From contig JQDQ01000175.1 in NCBI GenBank assembly GCA_000747625.2, positions 1-45,808 on the forward strand: a stretch of DNA of 45,808 bases. Reading direction: 5' to 3'. The notes under the pieces were generated by a model. The model saw only the letters and a program-made list of their open reading frames with translations, was not told where the DNA came from and ran no database searches. The stretch is from Smithella sp. SCADC (lineage in GTDB: Bacteria > Desulfobacterota > Syntrophia > Syntrophales > Smithellaceae). This document shows positions 1 to 8,653 of this stretch, in pieces; within the stretch, counting starts at the first letter, position 1, and each line of letters opens with the position of its first letter. The translations under genes were made by a program, and so were the position numbers.

Positions 1-2
1 TG

Positions 3-1709
3 CAAGGGTTGAATAATTATATATCTTCGGAAGTGAGCAAAGTTTACTGGCTCAATGAAATCTATTCACCGGAGATTCATAAAGCGCATACGGAAGGTGA
101 TTTCCACATTCACGATTTAAGTTTGCTTTCGGTTTATTGCGTGGGCTGGGATTTGTATGATTTACTCCTGCAAGGCTTTCAGGGAGTTTCCGGCAAAGTA
201 GAGAGCAAGCCCGCCAATCATTTGCGCAGCGCCCTGGGTCAGGTTGTTAATTTCTTCTATACCTTGCAGGGAGAAGCGGCAGGAGCACAGGCTTTTTCTA
301 ATTTTGACACCTTGCTTGCCCCGTTTATCCGTTACGATAATTTGACTATTAAAGAAATAAAGCAGGCCCTACAGGAATTCATTTTCAATATCAATGTGCC
401 GACCAGAGTAGGATTTCAAACGCCTTTCACCAACGTCACGCTGGATGTGACCGTACCGAAATATTATGCTGACCAGAATGTCATCATCGGCGGCAAGCCG
501 CAGAAAGAGACTTATAAGGAATTTCAAAAAGAAATGAATCTCTTTAATAAGGCTTTTCTACAGGTAATGGCGGAAGGCGACGCCAAGGGCAGGGTTTTTA
601 CATTTCCTATTCCCACATACAACATTACTAAAGATTTTAACTGGGATGATCCCAACTTGCAGGATTTGTGGGAGATGACGGCAAAGTATGGCGTTCCTTA
701 TTTTTCCAACTTCATCAATTCCGACATGAACCCGGAAGATGCCCGCAGCATGTGCTGCCGCCTGCGTATTGATAATCGCGAACTGGAAATGAGAGGGGGC
801 GGATTATTCGGCTCTAACCCGCTGACCGGTTCCATAGGTGTTATAACAATAAATATGCCGCGCATTGCTTATCAGGCCAAGTCCAAGAAAGATTTTCTGC
901 AGAGATTAGAGTGGTTTATGGACTTGGCAAAAGAAAGTCTGGAGACAAAAAGAAAAGTTCTGGAAAAATTCACTGACACTAATCTTTATCCATATACCAA
1001 GTATTATTTGCGGGGCGTTAAAGAGCGATTCAATGAATACTGGAAGAATCATTTTTCCACAATCGGCCTTGTCGGAATGAACGAAGCCTGTTTGAACTTA
1101 CTGGGTGTTAATATTGCTTCGGATAAGGGCCAGGAATTTACAAAACAGGTTCTTGATTTTATGAGAAAAAAGCTCATCGAATTTCAGAAAGAAACCGGCA
1201 ACAATTATAACCTGGAATCCACGCCGGCGGAAGGGACGTCATATCGTCTGGCCAGAATCGACAGGAAAAAGTACCCCGATATTATTACTGCCAGTGATAA
1301 TAAATCGAAGAGCGCGGAACCGTTCTACACGAATTCCACTCAACTGCCGGTAGATTATACGGATGATGTCTTTGAAGCGCTGGATTTGCAGGATGAGATT
1401 CAGGTAAAGTACACCGGCGGAACGGTATTCCATACCTTTGCCGGAGAGAGAATTGATGATCCCCAGTCAGTAAAGAGACTGGTTCATAAGATTTGTTCCA
1501 ATTATCATTTGCCCTACATTACTTTTACTCCCACTTTCAGCGTTTGTCCGTCACACGGATATATAAAAGGTGAACAGGAAAAATGTCCGACTTGCGATGA
1601 TTTCTGCGAAGTTTATTCCCGTGTGGTTGGTTACCTGCGGCCTGTTAAACAGTGGAATAAAGGTAAGCAGGAAGAATTTGATTCGCGGCAGGTTTTCCAG
1701 TTTAAATAA
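3..1709 (+). CDS. nrdD: Anaerobic ribonucleoside-triphosphate reductase, 5'-truncated
   Basis: Class III ribonucleotide reductase, a glycyl-radical enzyme that makes deoxyribonucleoside triphosphates without oxygen. The frame is open from the first bases, so the start codon and the N-terminal ATP-cone part lie outside the window. What remains carries the barrel segments (HIHDLS near the start, CCRLRIDNRE and GGGLFGSNPLTGSIG in the middle). Near the C-terminus is a zinc site of two CP-type pairs (CPSHGY, then CPTCDDFC), followed by the glycyl-radical loop RVVGYLRP, whose glycine holds the radical. The activase gene follows 81 bases later on the same strand, the usual pairing. The family call is very secure; only the N-terminus is missing. 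Confidence 0.96.
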   Translation, partial: QGLNNYISSEVSKVYWLNEIYSPEIHKAHTEGDFHIHDLSLLSVYCVGWDLYDLLLQGFQGVSGKVESKPANHLRSALGQVVNFFYTLQGEAAGAQAFSNFDTLLAPFIRYDNLTIKEIKQALQEFIFNINVPTRVGFQTPFTNVTLDVTVPKYYADQNVIIGGKPQKETYKEFQKEMNLFNKAFLQVMAEGDAKGRVFTFPIPTYNITKDFNWDDPNLQDLWEMTAKYGVPYFSNFINSDMNPEDARSMCCRLRIDNRELEMRGGGLFGSNPLTGSIGVITINMPRIAYQAKSKKDFLQRLEWFMDLAKESLETKRKVLEKFTDTNLYPYTKYYLRGVKERFNEYWKNHFSTIGLVGMNEACLNLLGVNIASDKGQEFTKQVLDFMRKKLIEFQKETGNNYNLESTPAEGTSYRLARIDRKKYPDIITASDNKSKSAEPFYTNSTQLPVDYTDDVFEALDLQDEIQVKYTGGTVFHTFAGERIDDPQSVKRLVHKICSNYHLPYITFTPTFSVCPSHGYIKGEQEKCPTCDDFCEVYSRVVGYLRPVKQWNKGKQEEFDSRQVFQFK

Positions 1710-1790
1710 ACAATTAAAAATTGATAAGTGGAATTGCAAGTTAAAACATTATACGCGATGCATTTGTGTTTCTAGAATCAGAGGAGAAAA

Positions 1791-2480
1791 ATGAAAATAG
1801 GCGGTTTGCAAAAAGTATCACTTATTGATTATCCGGGGTTAATTTGCGGTATAGTCTTTTTACAGGGGTGTAATTTCAAGTGCCCATATTGTCATAATCC
1901 GGAATTGGTTGATCCTAAGTTGTTCAAACCCGGCATAAGAGAAAATGAAGTTCTGGAATTTTTAAATACGCGTAAGGGAAAACTGGATGCCATATCCATT
2001 ACCGGCGGTGAGCCCACCATTCAGGAAGATCTGACGTCTTTTATTAAACAAATCAAAAAAATGGGATTTGCCGTAAAACTGGACACCAACGGATCACAGC
2101 CGAAGGTTATCAAGAATCTTCTTGCTGAGAAACTGCTCGATTTTATTGCCATGGATATCAAAGCGCCTCTGGAAAAATACAAGAATATCGTCAATACGCA
2201 GGTTAATACCGAATCGATCAAAGAAAGCATCGACCTTATTTTAAAAGCAAAAACTCCGCACGAATTCCGTACAACCATCGTAGAATCACAACTTGAGGAA
2301 AATGATATTCTAGAAATCGGGAAACTGATTGCCGGCGCCAGCCGTTATGTTTTACAAAAGTTTGTTCCTTCAAAAACTTTGGACAAAAAGTTCCTTAAAG
2401 AAAAATCTTTTTCAGATGAAAAATTACAAAAAATCAAAAATAGCCTTGAGCAGCAAATTACCTCTGTTACGATAAGATAA
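1791..2480 (+). CDS. nrdG: Anaerobic ribonucleotide reductase activating protein (radical SAM)
   Basis: A 229-residue radical SAM activase that should install the glycyl radical on the upstream reductase by reductive cleavage of S-adenosylmethionine. The cluster motif CxxxCxxC is at C27, C31 and C34, inside FLQGCNFKCPYC, and a GGEPT SAM-binding motif follows around residue 70. A good ribosome site (AGAGGAGA) sits just before the ATG. The N-terminal KVSLIDYPG stretch is typical of the NrdG/PflA-like TIGR02495 subgroup, which is longer than the E. coli NrdG type. Its position directly after nrdD supports the assignment. A pyruvate formate-lyase activase is possible by sequence alone, but context argues against it. 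Confidence 0.9.
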   Translation: MKIGGLQKVSLIDYPGLICGIVFLQGCNFKCPYCHNPELVDPKLFKPGIRENEVLEFLNTRKGKLDAISITGGEPTIQEDLTSFIKQIKKMGFAVKLDTNGSQPKVIKNLLAEKLLDFIAMDIKAPLEKYKNIVNTQVNTESIKESIDLILKAKTPHEFRTTIVESQLEENDILEIGKLIAGASRYVLQKFVPSKTLDKKFLKEKSFSDEKLQKIKNSLEQQITSVTIR

Positions 2481-2851
2481 AAATTGAACGATAATTTTAT
2501 CTGTTACATTCATTAATATATGAGAATGTCTAAAAATGGAAAAATAAACTGGACTTTGATTCTTGCTTTCAACAGAAAAGAGCTATATATATCGAAGAAC
2601 AATATTTCGGACAATACTCAAATATTTGATAACTCAATATGGAAATAGAGCCAAGCCAACCATTGACTGCACCCGATCTTCTTGCTGATTCAATCATCCA
2701 TCCTGATTGAATCACTTATTTGATCTTATTATCTTTTTTTGCTTTAAATATTTAAATGGCTGATTCAATCTAAAAAATTGAACCAGCCTAAAAGATATCT
2801 CCCTTCGGTCGATATGACAATTTATTTACAGTACGCAATACTAGAAGATAA
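2481..2851. other. Gene-free intergenic stretch with hairpins
   Basis: This 371-base AT-rich gap lies between the nrdG end and the hemW end, two convergent genes. I see no plausible coding frame. It holds two inverted repeats: GATTCAATC/GATTGAATC near 2688-2716, and a longer one near 2758-2788 (arms GGCTGATTCAAT and ATTGAACCAGCC with one mismatch). These could form transcript 3' ends for the converging genes, though neither is followed by a clear T-run. A half copy of a dispersed repeat follows (described separately). Confidence 0.5.
2792..2819 (+). repeat. Half copy of the dispersed 'CTCCCTTCGGTCGA' repeat
   Basis: Twenty-eight bases matching 26 of 28 positions of the right arm of the palindromic element at 36839-36916. 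Both contain CTCCCTTCGGTCGA and end in ATGACA. No second arm was found next to it, so this looks like a solitary remnant. Confidence 0.6.
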
Positions 2852-3994
2852 TTAAATTAAAGCCAGGCTGTCAGCAATAGCCATGCCCACGCGGGTCGGG
2901 CGTAAAAAACCGTTCTTTAATTCCACAAGCTTATTCTTGATTAACGCGTCAATGATAGTTTTTTTATCCGCGAGCAAGTCAACGCCATATTTGGTTTTGT
3001 AGTGTTTCAGATCGATTCCGGCTTTGGTGCGCAGGCCGAGAAATAACGCTTCCAGTTGCAGTTGTTCCGCGGAAAGTGTTTCCGTATCTTCCGCCGGCAT
3101 TTTATCTTGGGCAATCTCATTTAAATAAGTTTTAACGGCAGCTTTATTCCACCAGCGTTTGTTATTCAAAAAAGAATGTGCGGCAGGCCCCAGGCCTAAA
3201 TAAGGCGTATGCTGCCAGTATTTCTGGTTGTGCCGTGACTTAAATTTATCAAGGCGTGCGAAGTTGGAAACTTCGTAGTGCATGTACCCGGCATTTTCCA
3301 GTTCTTCAGCGGTGGTTAAAAATAATTTGAGTTCCGTATTCTCATCGGGAAGATGCCAGCCATTCAAAGAATATTTTTTATAAAGGGGTGTTCTATCGTC
3401 GAGTGAGAGCTGGTAACAGGAAATGTGTTCCGGCCTGAAAGAAACGGCTTTTTGCAAAGTATTTTTCCATGATTTGATGCTTAGGCCGTGAACCCCATAA
3501 ATCAAATCTATTCCCAGATTATCAAAACCGGCTTCTCTAGCCGTTTCTATTGCGGCGATAGCTTCTTTGGCTGAATGCCTGCGTCCCAGTAGTTGTAAAA
3601 TTTTATTATCAAATGATTGAACGCCTATGCTCAAACGATTAATTCCCGATTTGCGCAACTCTTGGAAATATTCGGGTGAGACATCGCCGGGATTGACTTC
3701 GATAGTAATTTCAGCTCGACGATCGATTGTGTAGTATTTATTTACTGTTGTAAGAATATCGTCAATTTGCTGAACAGAAAGCAGGGAAGGGGTTCCGCCG
3801 CCGATGTAGATGGTGTCAAATGATGAGAAAACAGCGTGGTAATATTTTATTTCTTTCTTTAACGCCGCAATGTATTCAGGAATAAGATGGATTGATTTAA
3901 TCGAGTAAAAGCTGCAATAGCCGCATTTGCTGAGGCAAAAAGGAATGTGAATGTAAAGCCCGGCCTGCGATTCTATGTCGTAATTAATTTTCAT
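2852..3994 (-). CDS. hemW: Radical SAM heme chaperone HemW (coproporphyrinogen III oxidase-like)
   Basis: A 380-residue radical SAM protein of the HemW family, cytosolic heme-binding chaperones often misnamed oxygen-independent coproporphyrinogen oxidase. The N-terminus has IHIPFCLSKCGYCSFYS with cluster cysteines C20, C24 and C27. GGGTPS follows near residue 65, then RLSIGVQSF. A HemW C-terminal domain with GLGPAAHSF and FLGLRT follows. True HemN has an extra cysteine spacing (CxxxCxxCxC); here the residue after the third cysteine pair is SFYS, which favours HemW. It stands alone and converges with nrdG. An inverted repeat, with no obvious promoter, lies between its start and the lepA end. 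Confidence 0.88.
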   Translation of the reverse strand: MKINYDIESQAGLYIHIPFCLSKCGYCSFYSIKSIHLIPEYIAALKKEIKYYHAVFSSFDTIYIGGGTPSLLSVQQIDDILTTVNKYYTIDRRAEITIEVNPGDVSPEYFQELRKSGINRLSIGVQSFDNKILQLLGRRHSAKEAIAAIETAREAGFDNLGIDLIYGVHGLSIKSWKNTLQKAVSFRPEHISCYQLSLDDRTPLYKKYSLNGWHLPDENTELKLFLTTAEELENAGYMHYEVSNFARLDKFKSRHNQKYWQHTPYLGLGPAAHSFLNNKRWWNKAAVKTYLNEIAQDKMPAEDTETLSAEQLQLEALFLGLRTKAGIDLKHYKTKYGVDLLADKKTIIDALIKNKLVELKNGFLRPTRVGMAIADSLALI

Positions 3995-4010
3995 ATCATT
4001 AGTGTTTTGA

Positions 4011-4136
4011 GTGTCCCCCGCTGGCGGGGGCAGGGGGTGGATGAATTAGTTTGTTTGAAATATTTATTCAATCAGTAAATTGAAAATACTTTATCCACCT
4101 CCGTCACTGCGTGACACCTCCGCCAGCGGAGGATAA
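4011..4136. repeat. GC-rich inverted repeat, hemW-lepA gap
   Basis: Two arms of about 35-45 bases are inverted copies. The left arm (4011-4045) contains CCCCCGCTGGCGGGGG followed by GGGGGTGGATGAA. The right arm (4091-4136), read backwards, contains CCTCCGCTGGCGGAGG and later GGAGGTGGATAA. The arms stand out from the AT-rich surroundings. The shape suggests a small non-autonomous palindromic repeat between genes, possibly doubling as a transcript end. Confidence 0.55.
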
Positions 4137-4191
4137 GCAATGACATTTTTTATTATAGTGATGCCACCGTTACAAATGAGAGATAAAAGGT

Positions 4192-5988
4192 TTAGTCGGT
4201 ATCCGACTTAAGAACCGCAAGGAAGGCGCTCTGCGGAATGCTCACGTTGCCAATCATCTTCATGCGCTTCTTGCCGGCTTTTTGTTTTTCCAGCAGTTTT
4301 CTTTTACGGGAAATATCACCGCCGTAACATTTTGCAATTACGTCTTTACGGAAAGCGCTGATGGTGCTGCGGGCGATAATTTCCGCACCGATGGCGCCCT
4401 GAATGGCAATTTTAAACATCTGGCGCGGTATCTCTTCCTTAAGTCGATCACAGGCTAGAAGAGCTCGCGCACGCGCCCGATCGCGATGGACAATCTGCGA
4501 GAGAGCATCAACCTTTTCGCCATTAACCAGAATATCCATTAAAACCAGATTGCTTTCTCGAAAATCAATGATGTCGTAATCGAATGAACCATAACCCTGA
4601 GTAACGGATTTAAAACGGTCATAAAAATCATAGATGACTTCGGCGAGCGGCATTTCGTAAGATAACTCTACACGTCCGGGGCTGGTGTAGTTCATGTTGG
4701 AATTGGCGCCGCGCTTTTCCATGCAAAGCTTCATTACCGCCCCCAGATAACGCTCAGGAAGCATCATTGCGGCCCGGATATATGGTTCCTCCCCTTTATC
4801 AATTTCCGCAGGATCAGGATAATGCGCCGGATTGTCCACATAGATTGTTTTTTTATCTTTGAGTGTGAAACGGTAACGCACGCTGGGCACGGAAAGAATG
4901 ATGGAAAGATCATATTCCCGCTCCAGTCGTTCCTGCACAATATCCAGATGCAGAAGGCCTAAAAAGCCGCAACGAAAACCCTGGCCGAGAGCGGCTGAAG
5001 AATCCTTTTCAAAGATAAAAGAAGCGTCGTTGAGTTTATATTTTTCCAGTGAATCGGCCAAATCCTGATAATCATCGGAAGCAATAGGATAGATGGAAGC
5101 AAAAACAACCGGCTTGACTTCTTTAAAGCCGGGCAGTGGCTTACTGCACGGCCTGTTCTGTAAAGTGATTGTATCGCCTGTGCGCACATCCGCCACGGTT
5201 TTCACGCCGGCGATAATATAGCCGACTTCACCGGCGGATAGCTTTTCCCGTTTAGTGCGGGTGAGCAGAAAGTGGCCGACCTCTTCCACCTTATAAGTTG
5301 TGCCGTTGTACATGAATTTTATGATATCGCCGCTTTTAACCGTTCCTTCAAAAACGCGGCAATGAATAATTGTGCCGCGGAAAGAGTCATACTTGGCGTC
5401 AAAAATCAAAGCGGCCAGTGGATTGGCAGAGTCGCCCGTGGGTGGTGGAATGCGCGTGACAATGGCTTCCAGAATTTCTTCTATGCCGGTCCCTTCCTTG
5501 GCTGAACATTTAATATGGGTAAAGGGATCAAGCCCCAGTTCCGAATCAATTTCCTCCAACACCCGTTCAACGTCGGCGGAAGGGAGATCTATTTTGTTGA
5601 TGATGGGAATAATCTCCAGATTGTGATCCAGAGCCAGATAAAGATTAGCCAGAGTTTGCGCCTGTACGCCCTGTGCCGCGTCAATCAGGAGCAAGACGCC
5701 TTCGCAGGAGGCGAGAGACCGGGAAACTTCATAGGAAAAATCAACATGGCCCGGGGTGTCAATCAGATTCAGAATATAATCTTTTCCGTCATGGGCGCGA
5801 TAGGGCAGGGATATGGCGTTACTTTTGATCGTAATGCCGCGCTCCCGTTCAATATCCATATTATCCAGAATCTGGTCCTGAAAGTTTCTTTCATTGCAGA
5901 CACCGGTAAATTGTATCAAACGGTCGGCCAGCGTTGATTTGCCGTGATCAATATGAGCGATGATGCTGAAGTTTCTGATGTTTTCCAT
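4192..5988 (-). CDS. lepA: Translation elongation factor 4 (LepA)
   Basis: A 598-residue ribosome-associated GTPase that back-translocates or remodels stalled elongation complexes. The G1 loop AHIDHGKST is at residues 11-19, the G2 region ERERGITIKS follows, G3 DTPGHVDF is near residue 78 and G4 NKID near 131. The LepA-specific C-terminal domain ends in a lysine-rich tail around QKAGKKRMKMIGNV. The length matches the family. The start ATG lies 24 bases from a terminator hairpin that separates it from adk upstream, so a promoter should lie in that short gap, but I see no convincing boxes. The assignment is secure. Confidence 0.97.
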   Translation of the reverse strand: MENIRNFSIIAHIDHGKSTLADRLIQFTGVCNERNFQDQILDNMDIERERGITIKSNAISLPYRAHDGKDYILNLIDTPGHVDFSYEVSRSLASCEGVLLLIDAAQGVQAQTLANLYLALDHNLEIIPIINKIDLPSADVERVLEEIDSELGLDPFTHIKCSAKEGTGIEEILEAIVTRIPPPTGDSANPLAALIFDAKYDSFRGTIIHCRVFEGTVKSGDIIKFMYNGTTYKVEEVGHFLLTRTKREKLSAGEVGYIIAGVKTVADVRTGDTITLQNRPCSKPLPGFKEVKPVVFASIYPIASDDYQDLADSLEKYKLNDASFIFEKDSSAALGQGFRCGFLGLLHLDIVQERLEREYDLSIILSVPSVRYRFTLKDKKTIYVDNPAHYPDPAEIDKGEEPYIRAAMMLPERYLGAVMKLCMEKRGANSNMNYTSPGRVELSYEMPLAEVIYDFYDRFKSVTQGYGSFDYDIIDFRESNLVLMDILVNGEKVDALSQIVHRDRARARALLACDRLKEEIPRQMFKIAIQGAIGAEIIARSTISAFRKDVIAKCYGGDISRKRKLLEKQKAGKKRMKMIGNVSIPQSAFLAVLKSDTD

Positions 5989-6012
5989 AAATCTCTATCG
6001 GTATGAAGATGA

Positions 6013-6042
6013 AAAAGCCCCCATGAACATAAGAGGGCTTTT
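6013..6042 (-). terminator. Rho-independent terminator after adk
   Basis: An 8-bp stem (AAAAGCCC at 6013-6020, GGGCTTTT at 6035-6042) has a 14-base loop and gives a T-run on the minus strand after the adk stop. The A-run on the other side means it could work in both directions. It lies between adk and lepA. Confidence 0.7.
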
Positions 6043-6064
6043 ATCAAATGTCTCTCCGTACAAA

Positions 6065-6739
6065 TTAAACAAGTTTCTTTAAAATGTCGTCTGTTACTTC
6101 TTTTACGGGAACGCTGCCGTCAACAGAAATTATCTTTGTCCTTTGTTTGAAATAGTTAACAGCGGCCAAAGTGCCTGTCTTTGTATCATAGTAAATGCCA
6201 TGACGTTTGTCGATAGCCGAGGCATCCTGGTCGTCAGCGCGCGCGGACATATCCTCACATCCGCAAACACGGCAGACAACTTTGCCATCCTTTTCCGCAG
6301 GTTTAATTGCGTCAATGTGAATGTTGTTAGGATGGTTGTTGTCTATTTTGCAAAGTCTGCGCCCCATGATACGTTTTTTGGCTATTTCACGATCCAGATC
6401 AATTTCAATGACATAATCCAGATTGATCTTTGCTTTTTCCAGCGCTGCCCAAAGGGCTTCTGCCTGAGCCAGGTTACGGGGAAATCCATCCAACAGCCAG
6501 CCTTTTTTGCAATCATCTTCCTTCAGGCGGTCAAGAATCATGGGAATGGTAATATCGTCAGGTACAAGTTCTCCACGATCGATAAATGCTTTTGCCTTTT
6601 CTCCCAGAGGGGTTTTTTTGGAAATATTTTGCCGGAAAATAACACCTGTTTCAATATGGGGCACGCCATATTTCTTTTGTACTATTGCGCCTTGTGTTCC
6701 TTTGCCACTACCGTTAGGGCCAAAAATTAAAATGTTCAC
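6065..6739 (-). CDS. adk: Adenylate kinase
   Basis: A 224-residue nucleotide monophosphate kinase that converts ATP plus AMP to two ADP. The P-loop GPNGSGKGT is at residues 7-15 and the AMP-binding/LID entry GFPRNLAQA is near residue 85. The extended LID carries a C-X2-C pair (CRVCGC) instead of the usual two closely spaced pairs, so the zinc-type LID is present in a modified form. The start is GTG with AAGGAG at good distance, chosen because MNILIFGPNGSGKGT gives the family N-terminus. It is likely transcribed from the promoter at 6778-6806. Inverted bases around the ribosome site may affect translation. Confidence 0.93.
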   Translation of the reverse strand: MNILIFGPNGSGKGTQGAIVQKKYGVPHIETGVIFRQNISKKTPLGEKAKAFIDRGELVPDDITIPMILDRLKEDDCKKGWLLDGFPRNLAQAEALWAALEKAKINLDYVIEIDLDREIAKKRIMGRRLCKIDNNHPNNIHIDAIKPAEKDGKVVCRVCGCEDMSARADDQDASAIDKRHGIYYDTKTGTLAAVNYFKQRTKIISVDGSVPVKEVTDDILKKLV

Positions 6740-6777
6740 GTTGAGACTCCTTTCAAAAAAAATGTTAAAGTTGGAGT

Positions 6778-6806
6778 CTTATAATGTATTATCTACTTTT
6801 ACGCAA
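6778..6806 (-). promoter_or_regulatory. Probable sigma-70 promoter of adk
   Basis: Reading the minus strand: TTGCGT, a 17-base spacer, then TATAAG, about 39 bases before the adk GTG. Both spacing and boxes are near consensus. No start-site data are available. Confidence 0.5.
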
Positions 6807-6824
6807 TATAAAAGAATCTTTCAC

Positions 6825-7046
6825 TTAATGACAGGAGCATCCGGGCGGACAGGAGGTGGCTGAGCACGATGATCCAGTTGAACCTGATGAACCCTTGGAC
6901 TTTCTTTTAGCGGATACGGACATTATTTTTTCGGCTTTTTTTGCGCCGCATTTAGGACAGCAAAGGTCTTTTTCCTCAGCCGGCGAGAAAATTAAGCTTT
7001 CGAATATATTTTTACATTTTTTGCATTTAAATTCGTAAATGGGCAT
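6825..7046 (-). CDS. FmdB-type zinc-ribbon protein with cysteine-rich tail
   Basis: A 73-residue protein starting MPIYEFKCKKC, the hallmark of the FmdB/CxxC_CXXC_SSSS regulatory zinc-ribbon family. Two CxxC pairs are present (CKKC near residue 8, CPKC near residue 30). The last 20 residues are rich in serine, glycine and cysteine (SSCSATSCPPGCSCH) and could bind metal or be unstructured. Relatives are small proteins of unclear function, often called putative regulators. It lies between the M48 protease and adk on the same strand. Confidence 0.8.
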   Translation of the reverse strand: MPIYEFKCKKCKNIFESLIFSPAEEKDLCCPKCGAKKAEKIMSVSAKRKSKGSSGSTGSSCSATSCPPGCSCH

Positions 7047-7118
7047 TTGTTTTTATCCTTTTTTCTAAGATATACCGCGATTAAATAATGTCAAGTCTCA
7101 CAGAAAATATTTGTCGCT

Positions 7119-8543
7119 TCAGCGCTTTGGTTTGTCCATCGGTGGCGTTGGCTTCTTGTTGCTTTCCAAATCTTTTATTGCCTGATTAATGGCCGTATTT
7201 CGTTCCGAACCCTGCGGGAAATAATTGCGCGCTTCTTTAAAATGAAACAGTGCGCTTTCCTTTTTTCCTTCCTTTTTAAAATATAAACCGAAATAGTAAT
7301 GCGATTCTCCCTTATGGCTAAGTTTTCCATAGGTCATGGCAATGAAATAATTAATGTCATCATTATCGAGTAGTTTGTCTTTGAGTTTCAGATAACCATC
7401 AAGCGCGTTTTGATATTTGCCGGAAGCAAAATACGCTTTGCCCAAAGCTAAAGTTATTTCATCATTGTCGGGATTTAGATTTGATGCCCGGAGAAGATAA
7501 TCCTGCGCAAGATCCGCTTTTCCTGTCTTGATATAAATTAATCCGATGTTTTTTAAGATGTCTTCATCTCGCGGAGATAGACTACGTGCTTTTTGATAGT
7601 GTTGGAGAGCGGCGGAGGTTTGACCGAGTTGGTCTTCAATTACTGCGAGATTATAAAGAAGATCAACATTATCAGCATCTTTTTTTAATGACTCCGACAG
7701 TTCTCTGTATTTTGTGTCTAGATCAGATTGATCCAAAGGGATGAGAGACTGCATTCTGCTTAAATTGCCGATGATATTTTTTTTACCTTTTTGATGGTAT
7801 TGAGTTAAAATTAAACTGTCCATGTAATAGATACGATCGTCAGTTCCCGGATGTGTTAGCAGGTAAGAAGGCATGGTTTTGGAAAGGAATTCATTCTGTT
7901 TCATGATTTTGAGAAAATCAATCATTCCTGCCGGATAATAGCCGGCACTGACAAGATAGCTTAAACCCAGCCTGTCGGCTTCTTCTTCATGTGCACGGGT
8001 ATATTTGAGCGTCAGGGTGCTGGCGCCAGCCACGGAAAAAGCGGCAATAGCCGCAGTGGCCTCGCCACCGCCTCCAAGAAAAGCTCCGGCAATAATCGCG
8101 GCTAATGTGGCAATGCTTAATTTTTGGGATTTTTCAATAATGCTGGCGACATGACGGGCGTTGGCATGGCCGATTTCATGAGCAATAACGCCGGCCAGTT
8201 CAGCTTCATTTTCTGAAGCCAATATTAGTCCTTTATTGATGTAGATGTAACCGCCGGGTGTGGCAAATGCATTTATTGCGTTGCTGTCCACTATAGAAAA
8301 GCGAAAATCAAAAGGAGCTTTTTGAGTTTGTTCCAGAATTAAATTGCCGATTTTTGTTATGTAATCGTTGAGGCTTTTATTTTTGAAGATGAGTTTATTT
8401 TCTATCAATTTATCATAGAACTCCTTGCCTACTTTTTTTTCATCTTCAAGGGTGAATTCGGCAAGGCAAGGAATTGCCCGGCAAAGCAAGATAAAAACGA
8501 CAACTACAAAACAAATATATTGATTTTGGATAAATTTACGCAT
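7119..8543 (-). CDS. M48-family periplasmic metalloprotease with TPR repeats (BepA-like)
   Basis: A zinc protease expected in the periplasm, where BepA/YfgC relatives degrade or help fold outer-membrane proteins. The N-terminus is a hydrophobic signal segment (about residues 10-28). The metal motif HEIGHANARH lies near residues 122-131, and the third ligand is probably in EEEADRLG. The second half carries several TPR units (LYNLAVIEDQLGQ, LSPRDEDILKNIGLIYI), then a proline/lysine tail. I prefer the ATG at 8543 to the TTG two codons upstream. A good promoter candidate sits at 8578-8606. The call is secure at family level; the BepA name is by architecture. Confidence 0.9.
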   Translation of the reverse strand: MRKFIQNQYICFVVVVFILLCRAIPCLAEFTLEDEKKVGKEFYDKLIENKLIFKNKSLNDYITKIGNLILEQTQKAPFDFRFSIVDSNAINAFATPGGYIYINKGLILASENEAELAGVIAHEIGHANARHVASIIEKSQKLSIATLAAIIAGAFLGGGGEATAAIAAFSVAGASTLTLKYTRAHEEEADRLGLSYLVSAGYYPAGMIDFLKIMKQNEFLSKTMPSYLLTHPGTDDRIYYMDSLILTQYHQKGKKNIIGNLSRMQSLIPLDQSDLDTKYRELSESLKKDADNVDLLYNLAVIEDQLGQTSAALQHYQKARSLSPRDEDILKNIGLIYIKTGKADLAQDYLLRASNLNPDNDEITLALGKAYFASGKYQNALDGYLKLKDKLLDNDDINYFIAMTYGKLSHKGESHYYFGLYFKKEGKKESALFHFKEARNYFPQGSERNTAINQAIKDLESNKKPTPPMDKPKR

Positions 8544-8577
8544 AAGCAATTTTTAAATAGTTATTTTAATACCGGAT

Positions 8578-8606
8578 ATATTACCTTCTTTATAATTTTA
8601 AGACAA
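8578..8606 (-). promoter_or_regulatory. Probable sigma-70 promoter of the M48 protease gene
   Basis: Minus strand: TTGTCT, 17 bases, TAATAT, about 35 bases before the ATG. It lies in the divergent gap shared with cmk. Confidence 0.45.
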
Positions 8607-8653
8607 GTTTTCATTTCATGACAGATTCTAAGTATCGGTGGTGATTATTTTAT

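Noticed and set aside
5272-5937. Plus-strand ORFs inside lepA
   Set aside because: They are antisense shadows of the conserved lepA coding sequence.
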